Shown here: positions 52,619 through 59,709 of the stretch, one piece after another
How the letters are laid out: each line of letters starts with the position of its first letter
How positions within the stretch are numbered: position 1 is the first letter of the stretch
Assembly: GCA_964429915.1 (NCBI GenBank)
Contig: CAYSDZ010000013.1
Location: forward strand, 1-64,000
Length of the DNA: 64,000 nucleotides
Direction of reading: 5' to 3'
From: Alteromonas_F sp964429915
GTDB taxonomy: Bacteria; Pseudomonadota; Gammaproteobacteria; Enterobacterales; Alteromonadaceae
Translations under genes and position numbers: made by a program
The notes under the pieces: model-generated
What the model saw: the letters and a program-made list of their open reading frames with translations, nothing else
What the model was told of the DNA's origin: nothing
Database searches by the model: none

Positions 52619-53839
52619 ATGCGCTTTTTATTATCGGTTTTTGTTGGTGCTTATTTTGGGATTGCTTCAACTGTTTTTGCACAAACCACGATTGATGAAG
52701 CAATACAAACCTTTGAACAATGCAAGCCTGATTTAGTAAAGCAGGCAATAGAAAAAGGGCTTGATGCAGAGGTAGCACAAAAAGCGGTATCTTCCTTGAA
52801 TTATCAAGCTCGAGTGATTGAGCTTGACCGAAAACAACCTGAATTTGTCCAAACATTCCCTGCGTATTTTTCAAAGCGTGTCACTGAATGGCGCGTAAAT
52901 AAAGGCCGAGAAATGTTAGCCAAACACAAAACCTTGCTCACCGAACTGACTCACCAATACGGTGTGCCTGCTCACTATATTGTTGCGTTTTGGGGTTTGG
53001 AAACTAATTACGGTAGTTACAAAGGGAAGATGCCCGTTTTAGATTCGTTGGCGACACTGGCCTGTGACCCTAGGCGCGCTTCCTATTTCACACAAGAATT
53101 CATCGTTGCCTTAGAACTCATGCAGCGAGAGTCGCTCACAGCAGAGCAAATGATAGGCTCTTGGGCCGGGGCAATGGGCCACACGCAATTTATGCCATCA
53201 GCCTATAAGCATTATGCGATAGACGGTGATGGTGATAACAAAATAGATTTATGGAACAGTGAAAAGGATGCCCTAGCCAGTGCCTCGCATTTCCTTTACA
53301 ACCTAGGCTGGACGCCGGGCATACGTTGGGGAAGAGAAGTTCAACTTGATGATTCATTTGACTATGCGCTAACAGGCCGAGCTAACAAACAAAGCGTGAC
53401 CCAGTGGGCAAAGCAGGGGGTAAACAAAGCGAATGGTGATGCTTTGGGACAAGCCGACATTGAAGGTTATGTGGTCGTGCCTGCCGGTCATACTGGTCCG
53501 AAATTTTTGGTGTATGATAATTTTCGAACCATCATGCGTTGGAATAATTCCGAATTTTATGCCATTGCAGTAGGCCAACTGGCAGATCAAGTAATTGGCG
53601 GCAAGCCTTTGCTCAACGCGTTGCCAGATCTTCCAACCTATAGCATTCAAACCATTGTTAAACTACAGCGCTATTTGAATGAGCAAGGCTTTGAGGTAGG
53701 AAAGCCCGATGGCATTATGGGTCCGATGACTCGCGAGGGCATTCGACAAGCGCAACAGAAGCTAAATTTCGTTGCCGATGGATTTCCTTCTCAAGCACTG
53801 ATCGAGTTGGCCATACAAACTGAGGCACAAGCCGAATAA
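52619..53839 (+). CDS. MltB-family lytic murein transglycosylase with peptidoglycan-binding domain
   Basis: The 406-residue protein has a signal peptide (MRFLLSVFVGAYFGIASTVFA) without lipobox, so it is soluble in the periplasm. The SLT domain has the catalytic Glu in VAFWGLETNYGSYKG, then SWAGAMGHTQFMPSAYKHYAIDGDGD, diagnostic for the MltB group. A C-terminal PG_binding_1 domain (about 345-400; LQRYLNEQGFEVGKPDGIMGPMT) completes it. It cleaves glycan strands to 1,6-anhydroMurNAc. I chose ATG 52619 because an upstream ATG at 52574 would put a polar tail before the signal peptide. Confidence 0.92.
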   Translation: MRFLLSVFVGAYFGIASTVFAQTTIDEAIQTFEQCKPDLVKQAIEKGLDAEVAQKAVSSLNYQARVIELDRKQPEFVQTFPAYFSKRVTEWRVNKGREMLAKHKTLLTELTHQYGVPAHYIVAFWGLETNYGSYKGKMPVLDSLATLACDPRRASYFTQEFIVALELMQRESLTAEQMIGSWAGAMGHTQFMPSAYKHYAIDGDGDNKIDLWNSEKDALASASHFLYNLGWTPGIRWGREVQLDDSFDYALTGRANKQSVTQWAKQGVNKANGDALGQADIEGYVVVPAGHTGPKFLVYDNFRTIMRWNNSEFYAIAVGQLADQVIGGKPLLNALPDLPTYSIQTIVKLQRYLNEQGFEVGKPDGIMGPMTREGIRQAQQKLNFVADGFPSQALIELAIQTEAQAE

Positions 53840-53857
53840 CAACTATACCGTTCCACC

Positions 53858-54190
53858 TCAACATGCTCGTTTTCGTTCTGCAACCGAACCCAACACAAAA
53901 TAAGTGATGATAACGAAAACGGCAAACCATTTGCGCTCGACCATGGGAAGAAGCTGCTGAACGATCTTATATCCATAAGTAGCAAGCAGTCCGTAGCCGA
54001 TTGAGCATAGCAAAACAAAGGCAAACACTTTTAAAATGTAGTGGTAGGGCTGCATCAAACGCTTCACAAACCCGTTGATGTTATCACCATATAAAACCAA
54101 GATAACAGCCACCCATGATGTCGCAATATAACTGCGGTAAGCCCACAGCCAATTCGCTATATCGCTGTTAATAGAAAACAACCAATCCAC
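53858..54190 (-). CDS. DUF3392-like small membrane protein
   Basis: The 110-residue protein begins MDWLFSINSDIANWLWAYRSYIATSWVAVILVLYG, then NGFVKRLMQPYHYILKVFAFVLLCSIGYGLL and a last helix ending AERKRAC. Three membrane helices and these phrases match the DUF3392 family of gammaproteobacteria, whose function is unknown. It converges on the transglycosylase gene. Confidence 0.75.
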   Translation of the reverse strand: MDWLFSINSDIANWLWAYRSYIATSWVAVILVLYGDNINGFVKRLMQPYHYILKVFAFVLLCSIGYGLLATYGYKIVQQLLPMVERKWFAVFVIITYFVLGSVAERKRAC

Positions 54191-54334
54191 TCTGTCACTC
54201 CAAAAAAGTACTGCACAGCCTAAAATGATAGCCTATTTGTGGATACCGTATTGTGATAGGAATATGAGTTTTCACATGGTTGACTGTGTTGTACACTCGA
54301 AGCACTAAAAATAACGAGAATAAAAGGAATCGTT

Positions 54335-55090
54335 TTGAAGCTAAAAGCGCTATTTGTAGCAGCCTCTGCCTGTTTACTGTTTTCCCTGCCTCTTCGGGCA
54401 ACAGTCGTTGAATTTCGCACTGTAGTCGGTGATTTTCAGGTAAATCTATTCGATGAAACTACCCCCCAAACGGTTCGAAACTTTCTAGATTATGTCAATT
54501 CTGGCGCTTACGCTAGCAATGTGGTGCATCGCTCAGTGCCAAACTTTATTGTTCAAGGTGGCGGCTTCACGTTTACAGGCGATTTTCCTCTCGATAATGT
54601 TGTCACTGGTCCCCCTGTGAATAATGAGCCTGAATTGTCAAACGTACGCGGTACTATCTCAATGGCCAAACTAGGGGGCTCGCCGAATAGCGCCACCTCT
54701 CAATGGTTCATTAATTTAAGTGACAATAGCGCCAACTTGGATGTTCAAAATGGCGGCTTTTCTGCGTTTGGTCAGGTACTTGGTGACGGAATGGACGTAG
54801 TGGACGCGATGGCCAATATTCAGACATTCAACCAAGGGGGCGCATTAAGCGATATCCCACTTCGTAATTTTTCAGCAGGTAACGAAATAACTGAAGATAA
54901 CTTGGTCATCATTACCGATATTGTGGTAATTGATGCTAACACCGTTACTAATTCTGACCTTCAACCTGCTCGAAATACGCGGATCAATCAACCGCCCAGC
55001 CAACCTGATGGAGGCGATTCAGGAGGCGGTGCACTTGGTATCGGCCTATTGCTAGCTCTGGCTTTTTTAGTACGCTTAAAAAGAACCTAA
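54335..55090 (+). CDS. periplasmic/surface cyclophilin with GlyGly-CTERM tail
   Basis: The 251-residue protein starts at TTG after AAGGA, has a signal peptide ending near LRA, and a cyclophilin-type peptidyl-prolyl isomerase domain (about 24-195) with VVHRSVPNFIVQGGGF (the catalytic Arg kept), ISMAKLGGSPNSATSQWFIN and FGQVLGDGMDVVD. After a linker it ends in a GlyGly-CTERM sorting signal: GGDSGGGALG, a hydrophobic helix and KRT. Such tails are processed by rhombosortase and carried by type II secretion substrates, so this isomerase may act at the cell surface. Confidence 0.87.
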   Translation: MKLKALFVAASACLLFSLPLRATVVEFRTVVGDFQVNLFDETTPQTVRNFLDYVNSGAYASNVVHRSVPNFIVQGGGFTFTGDFPLDNVVTGPPVNNEPELSNVRGTISMAKLGGSPNSATSQWFINLSDNSANLDVQNGGFSAFGQVLGDGMDVVDAMANIQTFNQGGALSDIPLRNFSAGNEITEDNLVIITDIVVIDANTVTNSDLQPARNTRINQPPSQPDGGDSGGGALGIGLLLALAFLVRLKRT

Positions 55091-55100
55091 TCCAGTCTGT

Positions 55101-55134
55101 TTCGTGAGGGCGTAGGTTAACACGCCCTCACGAA
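55101..55134. terminator. bidirectional hairpin terminator
   Basis: A perfect 13-bp stem (TTCGTGAGGGCGT with ACGCCCTCACGAA) with an eight-base loop lies between the convergent cyclophilin and yebG genes. T tracts are short on both sides. Confidence 0.75.
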
Positions 55135-55164
55135 TAGTAACTAACTGTTACTGTTGCTCGGCGT

Positions 55165-55458
55165 TTAGGCCTTTGACTGCTTTTTTAGCTCTACAACGTC
55201 TGCGCTTTCGTCATTAAGAATTGTGTCGATCTGAGCCCCCTTCAACAATTTGGAAACGGTATCTCTGTTTTTTGACAACATAATAGTGAGGCTTTCAACA
55301 ACGGATTCATCAAGCTTTATGCCTTTTACATCAATATAGGCAGCGAGACCATCTGCAATATCAAGCATTTTATCGTATTGATCTGCCTCTTTTTTATTTG
55401 TCGTCACTAATTTTTCTACCCCTTTGTGCGTTACAACATACTGGGTCAAAATGGCCAT
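55165..55458 (-). CDS. yebG: YebG-family SOS-induced protein
   Basis: The 97-residue protein matches YebG in its N-terminal domain: QYVVTHKGVEKLVTTNKKEADQYDKMLDIADGL, in line with E. coli YebG YVVIREGEEKMSFTSKKEADAYDKMLDTAD. YebG is a small DNA-damage-induced protein of unclear function. A near-perfect LexA operator about 60 bases upstream supports SOS control. The C-terminus (DVVELKKQSKA) differs from the enterobacterial tail. Confidence 0.88.
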   Translation of the reverse strand: MAILTQYVVTHKGVEKLVTTNKKEADQYDKMLDIADGLAAYIDVKGIKLDESVVESLTIMLSKNRDTVSKLLKGAQIDTILNDESADVVELKKQSKA

Positions 55459-55515
55459 AATTGCTCTCCTATTTGTGCTCTCCTACTTGAGACACTGCTT
55501 TTAGGTTACCACAAT

Positions 55516-55535
55516 AACTGTATAAATAAACAGTT
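55516..55535 (-). promoter_or_regulatory. LexA (SOS) operator upstream of yebG
   Basis: AACTGTATAAATAAACAGTT contains CTG-N10-CAG with the TATA-like centre of the gammaproteobacterial LexA box (CTGTATATATATACAG) and symmetric AA/TT flanks. Confidence 0.88.
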
Positions 55536-55551
55536 ATAAAAATTTAATGTG

Positions 55552-56523
55552 TTATTTTAAAACACGCAAATTCGAAACCCCTTTTTGTGCCATGGTTTTC
55601 ATATAGTCACAAATTTTCCAACTTTTTGGATTCCAACCAAGTAAAAACCGATAAAAATCTGCCCATGCCAAAGGATATAGCTGTTTAGTTTCCCGTTCCC
55701 ATTTATCGGTTTCTATTTGTTTGCCATAGTATTTTAGTGCAGCTTTTACTTGCGCAATGTATTCATCTAAAATTTGAGTATGATACGCTTCTAGTTGCTG
55801 CGACGTGAATGCGCTTCCTGCCAAATAGGCTAGATCTTTGACACCTGTGCCTTGTCCAACATATTGAAAATCGACAGCCGCGGCGTGTGCTTTATCAAGT
55901 GAAAAACAAAAATTGGCTAACTTTGCATCACCGTGAACCAAGGTTTGAAATTGTGCTTGGGCCAGTGCTTCGTCAATCGCTTGCGCTTGATGCTTTAGTT
56001 CAGTGTTCGGCATGGTATGCCATTCGTCTTGACGGGTCAGAAAATGCCAGTAGGTACCACATGTCCATAACTCTTGCGCTTCAACACCCATAAACTTGGC
56101 ATGGAAAAACGCAAGCCAACGAATAATGACTTTGAGTTGCGACCACGTTGCCGTTTCCAAACGCTGTGAAAACCCACTCGTGTTTAAGTCTTCAAGTACA
56201 AGTAATTGCTGCTCGTCAGAATTATGTGCGTAAATAAGTCTTGGGACTCGACAGGGTTCATCTGTTAGTGCTGAATACTGCTGATAAAATTTAATTTCTA
56301 CTTGGTAAGATTGTAATTTACGAATGTGGCTTGCTGGCGTTCCCCACCCCCTTGGATGAACCCCAACCTTTTGAGGTGAGATCACTTTCACGATATAACT
56401 CTGACCGTCTGTGGAATTACGCAGCCTGACAATATGTCCATAATCGCTCCACAAAGGCTGAACAAGCTCGATGAATTCAAGATGTTCGCCCAAAGCAGAC
56501 AACAAAATAGAAGGGATTAACAT
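55552..56523 (-). CDS. APH/choline-kinase-like phosphotransferase
   Basis: The 323-residue protein has a kinase-like fold with a hinge-type LLVLEDLNTSGF near residue 107, the catalytic loop TLVHGDAKLANF (HGDxxxxN, about 196-207) and the metal-binding AAVDFQYVGQG (about 215-225), as in aminoglycoside/choline phosphotransferases and ecdysteroid-kinase-like enzymes. The substrate is unknown. It lies between the broken sensor gene and yebG on the same strand. Confidence 0.82.
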   Translation of the reverse strand: MLIPSILLSALGEHLEFIELVQPLWSDYGHIVRLRNSTDGQSYIVKVISPQKVGVHPRGWGTPASHIRKLQSYQVEIKFYQQYSALTDEPCRVPRLIYAHNSDEQQLLVLEDLNTSGFSQRLETATWSQLKVIIRWLAFFHAKFMGVEAQELWTCGTYWHFLTRQDEWHTMPNTELKHQAQAIDEALAQAQFQTLVHGDAKLANFCFSLDKAHAAAVDFQYVGQGTGVKDLAYLAGSAFTSQQLEAYHTQILDEYIAQVKAALKYYGKQIETDKWERETKQLYPLAWADFYRFLLGWNPKSWKICDYMKTMAQKGVSNLRVLK

Positions 56524-56571
56524 GTAAGTATTAACTGCATAAATTTTACGTTCACATGGCCTTATTGCCGA

Positions 56572-57938
56572 TCAATCCGATTCAATTGGGCTATTTCCTC
56601 TGACTAGATTAACACTGTTTACCAAAGCAGGCACCAAGCCCAATAAGGCAGTCACAATACTTATGTATGAATGAAGNNNNNNNNNNNNNNNNNNNNNNNN
56701 NNNNNNNNNNNNNNNNNNNNNNNNNNNNNNNNNNNNNNNNNNNNNNNNNNNNNNNNNNNNNNNNNNNNNNNNNNNNCCAAAGCAGGCACCAAGCCCAATA
56801 AGGCAGTCACAATACTTATGTATGAATGAAGCGAATCGCCTGAAAAGTAGTAAAACACGGCAGCCAAAGCGATGATTATCACAAAGACAGGAATTTTCAA
56901 TAACTGCCACGCCCCTTCTTTGTTTAGCTTATCCCACGCTTCAACTTGATGCGGCGTCACCGCGGTAAGAATAAACCTTGCATAGCTGTGATTGATTATA
57001 TGCCAACCTCTATGACGAATTAGGTAACCGCGTCTTACTAAGTGCTCGAGAGCTCCTGCATTCATGGGGTTGAGCATTCCTCCTTGAGCGATTTGCCATA
57101 GCAGCAGTTTTTCTCTATCGGTACATAATTCCCATTTGTGCCGATAAAGAGGTCCAGCCTGTACTAGAACAAACTCGATAATTTGTTGTTCGTCCCAGTA
57201 CTCATTTAGCGCTGAATTTTTATCAGGCTGTTTAACCCGATATGAATATTCGTAAAACTTAACTTTGGTTTCAGCAACAATAATCAGTTTGACTCGCTTT
57301 TTTTCACTGAGGTTGCTTAAAAGCGTTAGAGCGTCTCTTCTTTCTTCAGCCTTACAGGTGATTAAATCTGAGCCTGAGAATGCAATAAGAACGAGGGTAT
57401 TATTTCCATGCTTTATTCGAGAAATATAGGTGTCTAGCTCTGTTTCAAATAAAAAGGCGTCGTTTATTTGCTCTAAACATTCCTCTATATTGAAAATCGT
57501 ATCGACATATAACGCGAGCTTTAACTCGGCAAATGCTTTTCTAGCTCTTATTGTATCAGCATTTAATAACAAGACTGAATTCGAGCCATAAGAACATGAC
57601 AAACTTTCTAAGTAGCGCAAACCAGGTAAAGTACATTTACTATCGCTTGGGCGAACCACTCTAAAATGCTCAGATACATGCTCACCCAATATGGCTTTGC
57701 TTACTATTCTCAGTGCAATCCAATAAATAACACCCATTAGCAAGATACTGCATAGTATAACTAAAACAATATGCTCACTGACTGCTTTTAACATGAACAG
57801 ATCGGGGCGAAATACAGTGCGCGTATTATTTATCGACGCATTGTCATTAACCGCAAGCAAGTCCAATGGCAAACCTACCTGACTGGTAATATTAACTTTT
57901 TGAATCAGTAAATCGATAAACTTATCCGTTAATATCAC
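56572..57938 (-). CDS. C-terminal fragment of the broken membrane sensor
   Basis: After removing the 100 N and one 55-bp duplicate copy, this frame is 403 residues and stays in phase. It has a transmembrane helix (about residues 50-72), an ATPase-like region with NTLVLIAFSGSDL (Walker-B-like) but no recognisable P-loop where SYGSNSVLLLN stands, a winged-helix-like segment (EKLLLWQIAQGGMLNP through LVRRGYLIRHRGWHIINHSYARFI) and two C-terminal helices. A GTG at 57938 with AAGG five bases before it could start it, but the frame continues upstream to a TAA ten codons earlier. It may still be expressed alone. Confidence 0.5.
56622..56831. repeat. artificial 55-bp direct repeat flanking a 100-N gap
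   Basis: Bases 56622-56676 and 56777-56831 are identical over 55 bp and touch the N run (56677-56776). Merging them restores an uninterrupted reading frame, which proves an unmerged contig overlap. Confidence 0.95.
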
Positions 57939-57965
57939 TGGACCTTGCTTTTTTTCAAGCCATGC

Positions 57966-58511
57966 TTACAGGCCATAAAAAATCGACGTCTCGTTATAGT
58001 ATTTTTGATAAAAAGTGAACAGTGTTTTTTCTTGTTTTTCTTTATTTACACGTTTAAAAAAATCAATTATTTGATCATTTTCGCTCTTCTTTCGTGTGTA
58101 TTGATTAGCGATTTGACACGCCTGAGCATCGCCATGGCTATGTGTGCTTTCATTCGGCAACGTAAATATACTTTTGTAATCGGATAGCTGCGTAATCACA
58201 ACTTTTTTCCGATGATTTATTTCCGTTGCCTCAATGTCTGCAAAACGCTGTAACAAATAGCCATTTGTACTTTGTGCAATAAGTACCACAGGAACCACCG
58301 CGCCTGTAAAAATTAAACTGCTAATGTATAAAGCGTATTCTCTTGAGAAGCGTTGGTCTGATGCATATTTTGGGTTTTTGAGCTTGTCAGCACTGGGCAA
58401 ATAAAGTGCGATGCATGCATTGATCACTAAACAACTACCCAAAATAAAGAAACTAGTGTTTATTGGGACTGCCGATAATTCAATATTTTTATATGATTTT
58501 AATTCCGCCAA
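57966..58511 (-). CDS. middle fragment of the broken membrane sensor
   Basis: These 181 codons contain two strongly hydrophobic segments (TSFFILGSCLVINACIALYLP and ISSLIFTGAVVPVVLIAQ) followed by a helical charged region. The frame opens at a TTG overlapping the end of the preceding fragment by 13 bases in another phase, so it is best explained as the continuation after a one-base frameshift. It ends at TAA, beyond which the same frame runs into the C-terminal fragment. Confidence 0.4.
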   Translation of the reverse strand: MAELKSYKNIELSAVPINTSFFILGSCLVINACIALYLPSADKLKNPKYASDQRFSREYALYISSLIFTGAVVPVVLIAQSTNGYLLQRFADIEATEINHRKKVVITQLSDYKSIFTLPNESTHSHGDAQACQIANQYTRKKSENDQIIDFFKRVNKEKQEKTLFTFYQKYYNETSIFYGL

Positions 58512-58789
58512 GAGCCAAAGTAGATGCCTGCAATAACAATGGATTGATTTCCGTTCTGACGGGGAAAAGCAAGCATGGTATTTTTCCGGCTATCTTCGAT
58601 ATTGTAAATTCGTTCAATATAAAATTCTTCCCCAGAATAGGACCAGTATTCTTTTGCAAGGGCTTCTTTAACATAGCGCCGTTTACTTAAATCTAATGGT
58701 TCGTTAATATCCATATCAAAGCCACTATTTGCATTAAATATCGGATAATCAAAAGTAAGTTCGCCTTTTTCGTTTACGACGCCCATCAT
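58499..58789 (-). CDS. Cache-domain fragment of the broken membrane sensor
   Basis: These 96 codons (VNEKGELTFDYPIFN, LDLSKRRYVKEAL, FYIERIYNIEDSRKNTMLAFP, IVIAGIYFG) look like the core of a Cache-type ligand-binding domain with neither signal nor membrane segment, as expected for an internal piece. The frame is the same as that of the 246-aa fragment before the TGA. No ribosome site precedes the ATG at 58789. Confidence 0.4.
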   Translation of the reverse strand: MMGVVNEKGELTFDYPIFNANSGFDMDINEPLDLSKRRYVKEALAKEYWSYSGEEFYIERIYNIEDSRKNTMLAFPRQNGNQSIVIAGIYFGSWRN

Positions 58790-58798
58790 TTCAATTAA

Positions 58799-59539
58799 TC
58801 AGTCTTCAGAAATAAAGCTGCTAGGAAATATCTCATTGGTAACCGTCTTTTTATTGTTACTTTCACACAATTTTTCCTTGTTCACTTCTATCATTTCAAA
58901 TGACTGATTGAGTTCTGCCTTAAACTCAGAGGCAATGGTCTTGAACACATCTTCTGTCAATCTGACTTTGTGTTTATTGAAGTAAGTGGCAAATAAGTGT
59001 TGACTGCACGCTATTGTTACGAGACTCACTGATAAAACAATACCTAAAATAGCAAAGGTGATATCGCTTGAGCGGTAGACATAGCCAGCGTTCACAGAAA
59101 GTATTTTCAATAGCGGCGTAATGGATATCGTCATTAACAAAACCAGTATCATCCACATCAATGCCTTGGGTGACACTGTTAGTTTACTCGACAAAATACG
59201 ATCTTTTGACGCAACACCAACCAAAAAATACCCTTTAAATGGGGCTTTAGACAGAGGTTCAATAAACAGCCGAACATCATGACCTCCGAACGGCTTATCT
59301 TGAAAGCTTTTTGAATAAAGAATATCTGGATCTAGTTTCACTGACTTAATATAGGCATCAGAAAGTGAAGAGTCACGTCTCTCTCCATTGCGACGAAAAA
59401 GCCCCTGCCCTTGTTTATTGATCACTAATAAAATAGGAAAGTGCTCTGCGTTACGCACAAGGAAATCTTGTGCTTCTAGCTTCATTTTTAAATGACCCAC
59501 GCGTAAAAAATTTGGTTTGACCAACGCCTCTATAAACAC
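58799..59539 (-). CDS. N-terminal fragment of the broken membrane sensor
   Basis: These 246 codons have an N-terminal soluble part (FPILLVINKQGQGLFRR, GGHDVRLFIEPL, GYFLVGVASKDRI), two membrane helices (LMWMILVLLMTISITPLL and ITFAILGIVLSVSLVTIAC) and the start of a periplasmic helix (NKHKVRLTEDVFKTIASEFKAEL) that normally opens a Cache domain. The frame stays open for 22 more codons upstream to a stop near 59605, so the GTG at 59539 may not be the original start. It ends at TGA 58801-58799. Confidence 0.45.
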   Translation of the reverse strand: MFIEALVKPNFLRVGHLKMKLEAQDFLVRNAEHFPILLVINKQGQGLFRRNGERRDSSLSDAYIKSVKLDPDILYSKSFQDKPFGGHDVRLFIEPLSKAPFKGYFLVGVASKDRILSSKLTVSPKALMWMILVLLMTISITPLLKILSVNAGYVYRSSDITFAILGIVLSVSLVTIACSQHLFATYFNKHKVRLTEDVFKTIASEFKAELNQSFEMIEVNKEKLCESNNKKTVTNEIFPSSFISED

Positions 59540-59709
59540 TTGCTCATCAAATGTTATGTCAGTATGGATTTGGGGTGGGTTTTGAATGTTCTGGTTTTCG
59601 TCGTAGCGGCGTCATAAAAACGTACTACTGTATAAATACCTATATCATAAAGCTCGTTTGGTCACTTTGGTAAGTTACAAAAAAATAACACTTCATGCAA
59701 GCTGTGCAA

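Larger units (their letters stand above)
56572..59539 (-). pseudogene. decayed large Cache-like membrane sensor gene (four fragments)
   Basis: Four consecutive minus-strand frames read as one protein of about 940 residues if two in-frame stops (TGA 58801-58799, TAA 57968-57966) and one frameshift (near 58507) are ignored. The frame is preserved across both stops, and the protein sense continues: two membrane helices, a Cache-like periplasmic domain split by the TGA, more helices, then a cytoplasmic ATPase-like and winged-helix-like region and two final helices. The layout resembles from memory a family of Cache-STAND-like sensor proteins. The four parts are listed separately below. Confidence 0.6.

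Noticed and set aside
56622..56831. 55-bp direct repeats as a possible attachment site or transposon footprint
   Set aside because: Identical length and contact with the N run, seen at another gap too, show an assembly overlap; merging restores the reading frame.
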